A stretch of 35,666 nucleotides of DNA from Acidobacteria bacterium 13_1_40CM_65_14 (GCA_001917905.1 MNEX01000087.1:1-35666), one strand, 5' to 3'; counted from the first letter of the stretch, positions 1 to 8,706 are shown. Numbers and translations are program-made. The notes: generated by a model from the letters alone, not told the origin.

Positions 1-139
1 CGAGCGGCTCATCGAATCGGACCTCGCGCCCAAAGGCGACGGGTGCAGAAAATGTTCGGGACGGTGGCGCCATGAAGCACATGAATCGCGACGAAGCGGT
101 CGTCGAGGGATTGCTGCGAAGAGATCGAACGCGACATCG

Positions 140-592
140 TCAACGGAGCGCCGTCAGGGAGCGAATGATCTCGGTCGCCGTCGCGTGGAGCCGCGGGTCC
201 GCCTTCTCGCTCACGTCGACGTACAACATGCAGCCGCCGCCGTTTGCCGGAATGACGGCGAGGTGGTGCACGCCCGGCCACGCGGATGCGTACTCGATCC
301 AGAAGCGCCGCCGGCTCTGTTCATGGACGGCGGTGGCGGGCACGATCGATCGCAGCGTTGCGACGAGGGCCGGCCACGTGGCCTGCGACGACCACTGCAC
401 GACAGAGGTGGCGCGGCCGTCGGGCGACGAAGCCATGGCGTTAGTCGATTCGGATGCCGCGTCGATCTTCCAGTCGGGCGGGACCGCATAGCAGCACGCG
501 CCGCTGACGTCGATGAGCGCCGTCCAGCGGGGCGGTGCGCCCGCGCTACCCGCCGCCAGCAGCACACAACCACACGCGATGGCGAGGGTCAT
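140..592 (-). CDS. small exported protein of unknown function, last gene of the metal-efflux operon
   Basis: A 150-residue protein with a clear signal peptide (MTLAIACGCVLLAAGSAGA) followed by a soluble domain that has a Cys-Cys pair near SGACCYAVPPDW. I do not recognise the family. I chose the ATG at 592 over the longer frame opening at 616. At 592 the start overlaps the stop of the RND pump gene as ATGA (589-592), the usual sign of translational coupling, and it puts the signal peptide at the very N-terminus. Its place at the end of a pump operon suggests a periplasmic accessory role, which is inference only. Confidence 0.6.
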   Translation of the reverse strand: MTLAIACGCVLLAAGSAGAPPRWTALIDVSGACCYAVPPDWKIDAASESTNAMASSPDGRATSVVQWSSQATWPALVATLRSIVPATAVHEQSRRRFWIEYASAWPGVHHLAVIPANGGGCMLYVDVSEKADPRLHATATEIIRSLTALR

Positions 593-2079
593 CGCCGGCT
601 TTCTTTCGAGCGGCACTCGATCATCCAGTACAACGCTGGGAGCGCGACCAGCGTGAGCACGAGCGTCGACAGCAGTCCACCGACGACGACGGTCGCGAGC
701 GGCCGCTGGACGTCGGATCCGACGCCGGTCGCGAGCGCGGCCGGCACCATGCCGAGCATCGCGACGACAATCATCATCAGCACGGGCCGCATCTGCGCGA
801 GCGCGCCGCCGATCACGGCATCGCGCGCGGGCGCGCGCCGATCCGCGCGGCGCCGGTTGATCTCGGAGACGACGAGGACGCCGCTCATCACCGCGACGCC
901 GAACAGCGAGATGAAGCCGACCGCGGCCGACACGCTCAGGTTGATGCCGCGCAGATACAGCGCCACGATGCCGCCCACGAGCGAAAACGGCACGTTCAGC
1001 AGCACGAGCCCCGCATACGTCGCCGATCCGAACGTGAAGAACAGCAGGCCGAAGATGACGAGGATGGTGACCGGCAGAATGAAGGCGAGGCGGCGCCTCG
1101 CGCGCGCGAGATTCTCGAACTGGCCGCCCCAGTCGACGCGGTATCCCTCAGGCAGCGTGATCGCCCGCGCGAGTCGCTTCTGCGCGTCCAGCACGAATCC
1201 CCCCTGATCGCGGCCGCGAATGTTGGTGCGCACCGAAATCTGCCGGCGGTTCTCGCGGCGGCCGATGATGCTCGCGCCGCTGACGACGCCGATGTCGGCG
1301 AGCTGCGACAGCGGCACGCGTCCGCCGTCGCGCGTCGTGACGAGAATGGAGCCGATCGCCGACGGGTCGGTTCGCGCCTCGGGCAGATAGCGGACCGTGA
1401 TGGCGAAGCGGCGCTCCCCGTCGAAGAACGTGCTGACGGTCCGGCCGCCGATCGCAAGCTCGATGACGTCCTGCACGTCGCGCACGTTGATGCCGTAGCG
1501 CGCGACGACCTGCCGGTCGACGCGGATCCGCAGCTGCGCCTGGTCTTCTTCCTGTTCGATGCCGGTGTCGGCGGCGCCCGGCACCTCGCGCAGCACGGCG
1601 AGCGTCTGCGCGCCGAGGCGGCGCAGCACGCCAAGATCGGAGCCGGTGATGATGATGGCGAGGTCCGCGGGCGATCCGGTGACCGCCTCGGTGACGTTGT
1701 CGATGATCGGTTGCGTGAAGCTGAAGAAGCCGCCCGGGATTTCGCGCCGCAACCGGTTCGACAGCTCTTCCACGAGATCCGCTTTCTTTCTGCCGCGCGT
1801 CCACGTGTCGTAGGGCGTGAGCGCCACGAAGAACTCGTTGCGATTCGGTCCGTACGGATCGGTCCCATCGTCGTTCCGGCCCGTTTGCGAGGTGACCGAC
1901 TTCACCTCCGGCGACTGCCGCACCAGCGTCCGAATGGCCGCGGCGAGATCGGCGGACTTCGTCAGCGAGATACCGGCGGGGAAGTTCGCGCGAATCCACA
2001 GCACGCCTTCGTCCAGTTGCGGCAGGAACTCGGTCCCGAGCAGCGTCGCGATAGCCACGCGAGCACCGGGTTGTCCCAC
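589..2079 (-). CDS. heavy-metal efflux RND permease (CzcA/CusA family), C-terminal half, separated by frameshift
   Basis: This frame encodes the second half of an HME-RND inner-membrane pump. It starts just before the conserved LGTEFLPQLDEG segment that opens the second periplasmic loop, then runs through the porter domain and the last transmembrane block (FILPVTILVIFGLLFF, FISLFGVAVMSGVLVVSEINR, MRPVLMMIVVAMLGMVPAAL). The family has about 1,020-1,050 residues in one chain; here the halves lie in different frames that overlap at 1962-2079. The segment expected between NPVLAW and LGTEF, about 30 residues including a transmembrane helix, is missing. A GTG at 2079 could in principle restart translation, but a pump lacking that helix is unlikely to work. 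It is either a real deletion or an assembly error. Confidence 0.85.
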   Translation of the reverse strand: MGQPGARVAIATLLGTEFLPQLDEGVLWIRANFPAGISLTKSADLAAAIRTLVRQSPEVKSVTSQTGRNDDGTDPYGPNRNEFFVALTPYDTWTRGRKKADLVEELSNRLRREIPGGFFSFTQPIIDNVTEAVTGSPADLAIIITGSDLGVLRRLGAQTLAVLREVPGAADTGIEQEEDQAQLRIRVDRQVVARYGINVRDVQDVIELAIGGRTVSTFFDGERRFAITVRYLPEARTDPSAIGSILVTTRDGGRVPLSQLADIGVVSGASIIGRRENRRQISVRTNIRGRDQGGFVLDAQKRLARAITLPEGYRVDWGGQFENLARARRRLAFILPVTILVIFGLLFFTFGSATYAGLVLLNVPFSLVGGIVALYLRGINLSVSAAVGFISLFGVAVMSGVLVVSEINRRRADRRAPARDAVIGGALAQMRPVLMMIVVAMLGMVPAALATGVGSDVQRPLATVVVGGLLSTLVLTLVALPALYWMIECRSKESRR

Positions 2080-3575
2080 GTCTTCGGCGTGCGGCGAAAC
2101 AGGTACGTGGCGAGGACCGGGATGAGCGTCAGCGCGAAGATCATCGACCCGAGAAGCGCGTAGCAGACCGTGAACGCCATCGGCGTGAACAGCCGCCGCT
2201 CGACACGTTCGAGCGTGAACAGCGGGATGTACGCGGAGACGATGATCAGCAGCGAGAAGAAGATCGGCCGCTCGACTTCGAGCGCCGCGTCGCGGATGAC
2301 GTCGAGCGGTGCATCGGACGATCCCGGGGGACGGTGCGACAGCGCATGCACGATGTGCTCGACCATGACGAGCGTCCCGTCGACGATGATCCCGAAGTCG
2401 AGCGCGCCGAGGCTGAGCAGGTTCGCCGGAATGCCGCTGTCGTGCATGCAGACGAACGCAAAGAGCAGCGACAGCGGAATGGTGATGGCCGTCAGGAGCG
2501 CCGCCCGCACGCTGCCGAGAAACAGCACGAGGACGGCGACGACGATCACGAGACCCTCGAGGAGCGTGTGCGTCACCGTGTGGAGCGTGTTGTCGACGAG
2601 ATCCGTCCGGTCGTACATCGGCACGATCCGGACGCCGGCCGGAAGACCGGACGCGTTCAGCTCGTCGACCGCGTCGTGGATGCCGCGCAGGACCTCGCTC
2701 GGGTTCTCGCCGCGGCGCATCAGCACGATGCCCTCGACGTGATCGGCGCGATCGTCGACGGCGAAGATCCCCGTGCGCGGCGCCGCGCCAATCTGGACGC
2801 GCCCCACGTCGCGCACGAACACGGGGACGCCGCCGCTCGCCGCGACGACGATGTTCTCGATGTCCGCGATCGACTGGATCAACCCGACGCCGCGGACGAC
2901 GAGGCCCTGCTGCCGGTTGTCGAGCAGCGCGCCTCCCGCATTCTCGTTGTTGGAATCGACCGCTTGCGCGATATCGCGAATCGACAGGCCGTACTTGGTG
3001 AGCGCGACCGGATCGACTTCGATCTGATACTGCTTGATCACGCCGCCGAAGGGCGTGATGTCCGTCACCCCGGGCACCTGCAGCAGGCGCGGCTCGATTG
3101 TCCAGTCCTCGATCTCCCTGAGCTGCCGCGAATCGTAGCCGCTGGCTTCGAGCGTGTAGCGATAGAGCTCGCCAATCGGCGTCGACAGCGGACCGAGCTT
3201 CGGCGTGACGCCTTCCGGCAGCTCGGCGTCGCGCAGCTTCTCGAGGACGACCTGGCGCGCGAAATAATCGTTCGTCCCGTACTCAAACGTCAGCTCGACG
3301 ACGGACAAGCCGAAGATCGTGCGCGAGCGCCGGGCGATGACGTTCGGCACGGCGTTCAACGCGCGCTCGATCGGGACCGACACCTGCTGTTCCATTTCTT
3401 CGGCCGCGTGCCCCGGATACAGCGTGATGACGACGACCTGCGTGTCCGAGATGTCGGGATAGGCCTCGATGCTGAGTTGCGTGAATGCCCAGACGCCGAG
3501 GCCGACGAGTCCGGCGGCGAGCAGGACAGACAACACGCGGTGCTTGAGCGCCAGGCGGAGCAGTGTAGCGATCAT
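1962..3575 (-). CDS. heavy-metal efflux RND permease (CzcA/CusA family), N-terminal half
   Basis: This is the first half of an HME-RND proton antiporter that drives divalent metal efflux across both membranes with the adaptor and channel encoded just upstream. Visible are the N-terminal helix, the SIEAYPDISDTQV and YPGHAAEEMEQQV motifs, and DFGIIVDG near residues 391-398 in TM4. The DFGxxVDG form is the one seen in CzcA-like (Zn/Co/Cd/Ni) rather than CusA-like pumps. Homology ends near residue 500 at TPKTWDNPVLAWL; the last 35 or so residues are out of frame. The start ATG (3575) directly abuts the adaptor stop codon at 3576, so the genes are cotranscribed. Confidence 0.88.
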   Translation of the reverse strand: MIATLLRLALKHRVLSVLLAAGLVGLGVWAFTQLSIEAYPDISDTQVVVITLYPGHAAEEMEQQVSVPIERALNAVPNVIARRSRTIFGLSVVELTFEYGTNDYFARQVVLEKLRDAELPEGVTPKLGPLSTPIGELYRYTLEASGYDSRQLREIEDWTIEPRLLQVPGVTDITPFGGVIKQYQIEVDPVALTKYGLSIRDIAQAVDSNNENAGGALLDNRQQGLVVRGVGLIQSIADIENIVVAASGGVPVFVRDVGRVQIGAAPRTGIFAVDDRADHVEGIVLMRRGENPSEVLRGIHDAVDELNASGLPAGVRIVPMYDRTDLVDNTLHTVTHTLLEGLVIVVAVLVLFLGSVRAALLTAITIPLSLLFAFVCMHDSGIPANLLSLGALDFGIIVDGTLVMVEHIVHALSHRPPGSSDAPLDVIRDAALEVERPIFFSLLIIVSAYIPLFTLERVERRLFTPMAFTVCYALLGSMIFALTLIPVLATYLFRRTPKTWDNPVLAWLSRRCSGPSSCRNWTKACCGFARTSPPVSR

Positions 3576-4739
3576 CTAAGTGTGTCTGACCAGTCCCTTG
3601 AGCAGCATCACGCCGTCGACGACGACCATGTCGCCCGGTCTGAGGCCGCTCAGGACGCGCACCACGTCGCCGGCGCGCTTGCCAACCGAGACGTCACGCT
3701 GCTCGAAACGGCCGGGGGAGGTTTCGACGAACACGATGGTGCGGCTGTCGGTGTTTTCGACGACGGCGCCGATCGGCACGACCAGTGTCTTCGCCACCGA
3801 CTCGATGTGATGGATGCTGCCGTACATCTCCGGACGGAATCGGCCGCCGCGGTTGTCCATCTCCGCCTGCACTTTGACCGTCCGCGTCTGCGGATCGACG
3901 GTGTCCGCGATGCGTGAGACGAGACCGTCGAAGACCTCGCCCGGGTAGGCGACCAGACGGATCTCGACGCGCTCGCCAATCTGCACGAATCGGATGTAGC
4001 TCTCAGGTACTTGCGAGGTCACCCACACCGTTCCCAGATCGGCGATCGTCAGGACGCTCGCCGTGGTGTCGTTGCGGTACTCGCCGGGGACGACGCTCAG
4101 ATCGAGCACCTTGCCGGCGAGCGGCGACCGCACGACGACCTGCTGCTGGAAGTCACCCGGCTTCAGACGCAGAACGGCGAGCCGCCGCAGCGTCTGTTCG
4201 CGCGACGCCCGTCCCTGGTCGAGCGCCGCCTTCGCCTGCGCCAGCGCGCTGTCGGCAGTCAGCACGTCCTTCTTCGCGATGGCGTTGTGCTCGAAGAGGT
4301 CCGACGCGCGATCGAAATCCGCCTGCGCCTTCCCGAGCGCCGCCTGCATCTGCATGACGGTCGCTTCGGCCGACAGATACGCGGACATGGCGCTGTCGGC
4401 ATCCGGGCTATCGAGGGTGAGGAGCGGCTGGTCCTTTTTCACCGCGTCTCCGGTCTTGACGAGGACCGTCGCGATGCGGCCCGTCACCGGCAACACCACC
4501 TTCGAGACGCGATTCGGGTTCGCCTCGATCTTGCCGGGCGCAATGACTTCATCGGTCGGCAGCTCCGCGATCCGCACCGGCTCGCGCCGAATCTGCGCCA
4601 GCATCGGCGAGTCGGCGGGAATGACAACCACGTTGGGCGCCGGCGCGGCCATCGATCCGGTGCCGGACGGGGTGGCGGCACGCCCGCCGCACGCGGCGGC
4701 AGACGCGGTGAGCGCTGCGACGAGCAGGGCGTTCTTCAT
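3576..4739 (-). CDS. RND efflux periplasmic adaptor (HlyD/CzcB family)
   Basis: A 387-residue membrane-fusion protein. The N-terminus (MKNALLVAALTASAAACGG) is a signal peptide ending in a Cys that could be lipidated, although the lipobox AAAC is not ideal. It is followed by a barrel-sandwich half (EVIAPGKIEANPNRVSKVV, TGRIATVLVKTGDAVKKDQ), an alpha-helical hairpin (about residues 120-190), the second lipoyl half (VRSPLAGKVLDLSVVPGEY) and a beta-barrel/membrane-proximal domain. It links the RND pump to the TolC-like channel. Its ATG overlaps the channel stop as ATGA (4736-4739), and its stop abuts the pump ATG. It lacks the His-rich metal-binding N-terminus of classical CzcB, so the metal cannot be named. 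Confidence 0.9.
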   Translation of the reverse strand: MKNALLVAALTASAAACGGRAATPSGTGSMAAPAPNVVVIPADSPMLAQIRREPVRIAELPTDEVIAPGKIEANPNRVSKVVLPVTGRIATVLVKTGDAVKKDQPLLTLDSPDADSAMSAYLSAEATVMQMQAALGKAQADFDRASDLFEHNAIAKKDVLTADSALAQAKAALDQGRASREQTLRRLAVLRLKPGDFQQQVVVRSPLAGKVLDLSVVPGEYRNDTTASVLTIADLGTVWVTSQVPESYIRFVQIGERVEIRLVAYPGEVFDGLVSRIADTVDPQTRTVKVQAEMDNRGGRFRPEMYGSIHHIESVAKTLVVPIGAVVENTDSRTIVFVETSPGRFEQRDVSVGKRAGDVVRVLSGLRPGDMVVVDGVMLLKGLVRHT

Positions 4740-6061
4740 GGCGTCACCTTGAGCGCCAGCGCGTCGAGCGATGCGCCCGAGATCGCGTCGAGGGCGTAGA
4801 GGCTGCGCGCGAACTCGGCGCGGGCGCCGTTGTAGCTGAGCATCGTGTCGTTGAAGGCGCGCACGGCGTCGAGGAATTCCACGAAGCTCGCCTCGCCGCG
4901 GCGGTACGAGTACTCGGTCGTGGCGCGCACGTCGCGCGCCTGCGCGAGCATCTGCGTTTCGATCGACTGGACGACGTCGCGCGAGGCGGTGTACTCCTCG
5001 TACGCGGCCTGGACTTCGTTGACCACCTCGGCCTCGAGCGCACGGATCCTGGCGGCGATCTGCTGCTGTTCCTGCCGCGCGCGCTCGATCTCGCCTTGAT
5101 TGCGGTTGAGGATCGGAATCGGCACGCTCACAGACACGCCGTACTCGTTGCCGGCGATGTCGTGCGGCGCGCGCTGGCGGTGGAATTCCCCGCTGACCGT
5201 GTAGTCCGCCTTACCCTGGGCGATCTGCAGCCGAACCTCGGCCGTCGATCGCGCCTGGTCGCGCCGCAGCGCCTCGACGTCGGGGCGCCGCGCGAGGGCG
5301 CGCCGGCGCAGCGCGTCGCAATCCACCGGTTGCGTGTCGCGGCGCAGCTCGCCGGTCGCTTCGATCGGGTTCGCACCGGTGCGGCCGACGAGCACCTTCA
5401 GCTTGTTTTGCGCGATGACGAGCTTCGAGGCCTGCTGCCGGACGTCGTTCTGAAACTGGAGCGCGGCGAGCCGCGATCGCGCGAGCTCGACCTGCGACAG
5501 ATCGCCCGTGCGAACGCGCTCGGTGTTGACCTGCACGAGCGCGTTGAACGCGTCGAGCGATTCACGCGCCACCGCCAGATTGTTGGTAGCGAGCACGACG
5601 TCGATGAACGCGCTCTGAACGTCGAGGACGATCGTGCGCATCGTGTTGATCAGCTGCAGCTCGGCCACCGAGCGCGCGCTCTCGGCCACGTCGATCCGCC
5701 GCTCGCGTTTGCCGCCGCCCTCGAAGATGACATCGGTCCGGACGACGTGCTCGATCGGGTTCACGTTGTTGTCGTAGATGACCCGATCGGGCAGCATCGC
5801 GTTGTAGGTGAACACGGGATTGGGCCTGAGGCGTGCCGCCAGGATGCGCGCCTGCGCCACGCTCACGCCGTAGCGCTCTGCGACGAGCGTCAGGTTGTGG
5901 TCGATCGCCTCGCGAGCGGCTTCGTCAATCGTGACGAGCGAACGCGAGGGATCGACAGCCGGCAGCCGCAGCGGCGGCTGCGCGGCCGACATCGCGACTG
6001 AACAGACGTGAACGAGACACGCCGCCGACGTACGCGCAACCGCGCGTCGTGCGAAACACAT
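4736..6061 (-). CDS. outer-membrane efflux channel protein (TolC/CzcC family)
   Basis: A 441-residue outer-membrane factor with a signal peptide (MCFARRAVARTSAACLV onward) and two repeats of long amphipathic helices, as expected for the TolC fold. Motifs include TIDEAAREAIDHNLTL at the start of the first repeat and VSVPIPILNRNQGEI at the start of the second; the last repeat ends near FVEFLDAVRAFNDTMLSY. I chose the ATG at 6061 instead of the GTG at 6085 because GGGGAGAG lies about 5-7 nt upstream of it. It provides the exit duct for the RND pump encoded downstream and shares an ATGA overlap with the adaptor gene. Confidence 0.9.
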   Translation of the reverse strand: MCFARRAVARTSAACLVHVCSVAMSAAQPPLRLPAVDPSRSLVTIDEAAREAIDHNLTLVAERYGVSVAQARILAARLRPNPVFTYNAMLPDRVIYDNNVNPIEHVVRTDVIFEGGGKRERRIDVAESARSVAELQLINTMRTIVLDVQSAFIDVVLATNNLAVARESLDAFNALVQVNTERVRTGDLSQVELARSRLAALQFQNDVRQQASKLVIAQNKLKVLVGRTGANPIEATGELRRDTQPVDCDALRRRALARRPDVEALRRDQARSTAEVRLQIAQGKADYTVSGEFHRQRAPHDIAGNEYGVSVSVPIPILNRNQGEIERARQEQQQIAARIRALEAEVVNEVQAAYEEYTASRDVVQSIETQMLAQARDVRATTEYSYRRGEASFVEFLDAVRAFNDTMLSYNGARAEFARSLYALDAISGASLDALALKVTP

Positions 6062-6124
6062 GGCACTCTCCCCAGGGGCGTGCACCGGCAGTCCGGCGCA
6101 CGCCGACCGCGAACGACGAATCGT

Positions 6125-6655
6125 TTAGGCCGCTGCGGGAGAGGCGGGTGGTGCGCGGGGTGTGTGCGCGGCGCGCGTGGCCGGCAGCACCGCGTCGGAT
6201 GACGCCGGCGGCGTGCCGCGCATCGCCGCGAGCGCGGTGGGATGGACTTCGGTGCCGGCGCGAAGCGCGCGTGGATCTTTCTGCGTCGGCACGGGCGACA
6301 GCGGCGCCCCGTGCGTGAGCGTCGGTCCGGGCGGTTCGGGCTGCAGCGACGAGGACCGAGCGGGCCGCTTGCGCTGGAGATGGCCGGCGCCGTCGTTCAC
6401 CCAGACGTGGAGCTGCAGCGTGCTGTCGCTGGCGACGACGTCGAGATCGCCGTCAGCGTCGATGTCGGCCGCGACAACCGCCACGAGCTGCGTGTCACGC
6501 TCGGCGAGCGCCGCGCGAAATCCCGGGGGCAGCCCATTCCACGGCGAGGTGTGGGCGACCAACGACTCCGCCGGTGGACGCGTCGACGCGCAGGAGGGCG
6601 ACCCCGCCCGTGCCGCCGCTGCGACGAGCGCGGCCATCGCCACCAGCACACGCAT
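6125..6655 (-). CDS. exported FG-GAP/VCBS-repeat protein heading the metal-efflux operon
   Basis: A 176-residue exported protein with signal peptide MRVLVAMAALVAAAARA. The central segment VVAADIDADGDLDVVASD is a typical FG-GAP/VCBS calcium-binding loop, followed by LHVWVNDGAGHLQRK. The C-terminal half is Pro/Thr-rich and probably disordered. I used the ATG at 6655; a GTG at 6685 would add ten residues before the signal peptide. It lies 63 nt upstream of the channel gene in the same direction, so it is probably the first gene of the transcript. Its role with the pump is unknown. Confidence 0.65.
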   Translation of the reverse strand: MRVLVAMAALVAAAARAGSPSCASTRPPAESLVAHTSPWNGLPPGFRAALAERDTQLVAVVAADIDADGDLDVVASDSTLQLHVWVNDGAGHLQRKRPARSSSLQPEPPGPTLTHGAPLSPVPTQKDPRALRAGTEVHPTALAAMRGTPPASSDAVLPATRAAHTPRAPPASPAAA

Positions 6656-6692
6656 CGAGACACGATTACTCGTGAATGTCAGCACTCGAACG

Positions 6693-6723
6693 ACTATATC
6701 AATCGACTGTTAGGAAACTGTCA
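6693..6723 (-). promoter_or_regulatory. likely activator-dependent promoter of the metal-efflux operon with OmpR/PhoB-type direct repeat
   Basis: On the minus strand TATAGT (6693-6698) is a good -10. No fair -35 lies 17 bp upstream. That place is filled by a direct repeat, CTGTTA (6707-6712) and CTGTCA (6718-6723) on the plus strand, exactly 11 bp apart. The repeat resembles a Pho box in sequence and phasing. OmpR/PhoB-family regulators, including those of metal-responsive two-component systems, bind such repeats next to the -10. No matching regulator gene is in the window, so the pairing is inferred. Confidence 0.5.
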
Positions 6724-6728
6724 GTGTC

Positions 6729-7331
6729 GTGCCTGGGCCCGGGGTTTGCACGGCGAGTCGCGTGAATCGAGGTGATGGATGGCGAAGTCTGCGTCAAGGC
6801 GGAACACGACATCGAGCTCGCGCATCGAATCGAAGGTCGTGGACTACGCGGAAGAGCATCGACGGCCATCCGGTCGATGGCATTCTGCCGGTGGCGATGC
6901 GACTGTTTACGAGCAACGGTGATGAGCGCGTGACCCTGCGCATCGTCCGGGGAGAGGAGACGCTGCGAGCGGATGTCGCCGTGATTGCGCAGCCGCACGC
7001 GGTCGATCGGCTCACGGACTTCCTCGATCCCGAATCGAGTTTAATCGCGTCACTCGGCGTGCTGGGCATCGCCATCACCGACAAAGTCGCCGCCCTGCTG
7101 CCGTCGTTGCGCGCGCCGACCGGCGTCATCGTCGCCGCGCGCGCGCCGGACAGTGGATCCGCCGACGTCACGCTGCTCACGGGTGACGTGATCCATGCGG
7201 TCAATGGGATACCGGTCGTGACGCTGGCCTCGCTGCGCGCATTGCTCGCGGCCGTCAAACCGCACGGCGCGATCGTGCTGCAGCTCGAGCGAAACGGTCA
7301 GTTGATGTATGTGGCGTTCGAGTCTGACTGA
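6729..7331 (+). pseudogene. C-terminal remnant of an HtrA/S1C-type serine protease (PDZ domains)
   Basis: From about 6846 the frame encodes the end of one PDZ domain (SIDGHPVDGILPVAMRL) and a second, complete one (DSGSADVTLLTGDVIHAVNG, LKQLERNG-like end near QLERNGQLMYVAF). This is the tail of an HtrA-like protease. The trypsin-like catalytic domain and first PDZ start are absent, and residues before about position 40 have no protease character. A different frame opening at ATG 6779 (MAKSASRRNTT, then VVDYAEEH) looks like the start of an unrelated small basic protein. The remnant therefore seems to have been joined to another gene start by a deletion near 6846. Confidence 0.6.
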
Positions 7332-7441
7332 ACGGCCGACTCAAATGATAGGGCGGCTCGCGCTACAGCCCCGCGCTACATCGTCGTGAAAACCGATCTA
7401 GTTCACCGGGCCGACCAGATACATGCTGCCGGTCGGCGCCG

Positions 7442-8086
7442 TCACCCCGCCAGCGGGTTCGAGCGTGACCGCGAGCACATTGGGATCCGGCATGCCGGGC
7501 GGCACGTCGGCGATGAGCTCCGCACGACCGCGATCATCGGGTGTGGCAGGTCCGATGCGACGAAATACACTCCGCGCGAGCGGCTGTAGTACGCGCGCGC
7601 GCCCGCCTGCGGCGCGGCGCTCTGCCCGCGCAGATCCACGCGACGCACATCCGGCGCGGCCAGCAACGACACCTCAACGCGCGCCGCCACCAACTGACGA
7701 TCCGTGTCGGCGAGCCGCGCGCTGAGATCGCGGACGGCGGCGGCCAGCTCGCGCGTCCGGTTCCGAAGCTGCACGGTGTACGGCGTCAGCGCGGCAAGCG
7801 CGATGGCCGCGGCAGTGGCGAGGAACCATGGAAGAACCGTCGCCGCGCGAGAACCCTTCGCCGGCCGGGTGGACCCGACGGAAAGCACGCGCGCGCGGAG
7901 TTGCGCCGACGGTTGCCGCGAGTCGACAGTGTGCGCCAATGCGTCTACGACAGGTCTGAACGAGCGGACCTCGGCCTGACACTCCGCGCAGCCGGCCAGG
8001 TGCGCTTCGAAGCGCTGGCGGTCGCCAGGATCGAGCGCGCCGAGGGCGTAGGCGCTCGCCAGCTCGCGCAGTTCCTCGTGACTCAT
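7442..8086 (-). CDS. anti-sigma factor, RskA-like with zinc-binding ZAS domain; 3' part frameshifted
   Basis: This is the partner of the sigma factor encoded just upstream. The N-terminal ZAS domain has the His-x3-Cys-x2-Cys pattern (HLAGCAEC), followed by a transmembrane helix (VLPWFLATAAAIALAAL) and a coiled segment with an RskA-type domain start (ARAYYSRSRGVYFVASDLP). After DLP the frame breaks near 7545. Another frame continues with TPDDRGRAELIADVPPG and LAVTLEPAGGVTAPTG and stops at 7398-7400. About 25 residues that usually lie between these blocks are missing, so this is a deletion plus frameshift. The gene overlaps the sigma stop as ATGA (8083-8086). The cytoplasmic sigma-binding part looks intact; the sensory part does not. 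Confidence 0.85.
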   Translation of the reverse strand: MSHEELRELASAYALGALDPGDRQRFEAHLAGCAECQAEVRSFRPVVDALAHTVDSRQPSAQLRARVLSVGSTRPAKGSRAATVLPWFLATAAAIALAALTPYTVQLRNRTRELAAAVRDLSARLADTDRQLVAARVEVSLLAAPDVRRVDLRGQSAAPQAGARAYYSRSRGVYFVASDLPHPMIAVVRSSSPTCRPACRIPMCSRSRSNPLAG

Positions 8087-8697
8087 CGCGCCTGAGGCTC
8101 CCTCATCCGCTTGTCCAGTTCCAGTGAGTCGCGCAGTCTCATCATGGCGGCCCTGATGCGGCTCTTCACCGTGCCGAGCGGCTCTTTCAACCGTTCCGCG
8201 ATCTCGCTCTGCGACAACCCGTCGTAGTACGCGAGCTCGAGGGCCTTGCGCTGTTCGGCGGGCAGATCGCCGAGCGCCCGGCGCACCCGCTGCACCTGCT
8301 CGTCGGTCAGCGTCTGGCTTTCCTGATTCGCGCGCGGATCGGGAACGTTCTCGGCGGCGGCTTCAGGCTCGCGGCCGAACCGGCTGTCCGGCAGCCGCTT
8401 GCGCGCGCGCACGTGATCGATGGCGCGCGTCCGCGCGATGGTCAGCAGCCAGCTGCTGACCGAGCCGCGACGGTTGTCGTACCGCTCGGCCTGGCGAAAC
8501 ATCTGCGCGAACACTTCCTGAACGACGTCCTCCGCTTCGGCCTCGATCTGCACGATCCGAAGCGCCAGCGAGTAGACCACGCGGGAGTACCGGTCGTAGA
8601 GCGTTGCGAGTCCCGTGCCGTCACCGCGGACGGTTGCGGTCAGCGCGTCGCCATCGCTGAGGGGAGTCTCCATCAATGGACGGTCGAACCGTTTCAT
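8083..8697 (-). CDS. ECF RNA polymerase sigma factor, SigK-like
   Basis: A sigma-70 family ECF factor of about 204 residues. Region 2 spans LYDRYSRVVYSLALRIV through DVVQEVFAQMF and SWLLTIARTRAIDHVRARK. Region 4 spans LGDLPAEQRKALELAYYDG and the helix-turn-helix SQSEIAERLKEPLGTVKSRI. It directs transcription when released from the membrane anti-sigma factor encoded downstream through an ATGA overlap, the standard SigK/RskA arrangement. Possible starts are GTG 8700, ATG 8697 and ATG 8673; none has a strong ribosome-binding site, and I used 8697. The two hairpins at 8707-8751 lie just upstream of the start. Confidence 0.9.
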   Translation of the reverse strand: MKRFDRPLMETPLSDGDALTATVRGDGTGLATLYDRYSRVVYSLALRIVQIEAEAEDVVQEVFAQMFRQAERYDNRRGSVSSWLLTIARTRAIDHVRARKRLPDSRFGREPEAAAENVPDPRANQESQTLTDEQVQRVRRALGDLPAEQRKALELAYYDGLSQSEIAERLKEPLGTVKSRIRAAMMRLRDSLELDKRMREPQAR

Positions 8698-8706
8698 CAC
8701 CCGTCG

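Noticed and set aside
535-3917. Long plus-strand open frames (535-2163 and 2334-3917) opposite the RND pump genes
   Set aside because: They are Arg/Asp/His-rich antisense shadows of GC-rich codons; the minus strand carries clear RND motifs.
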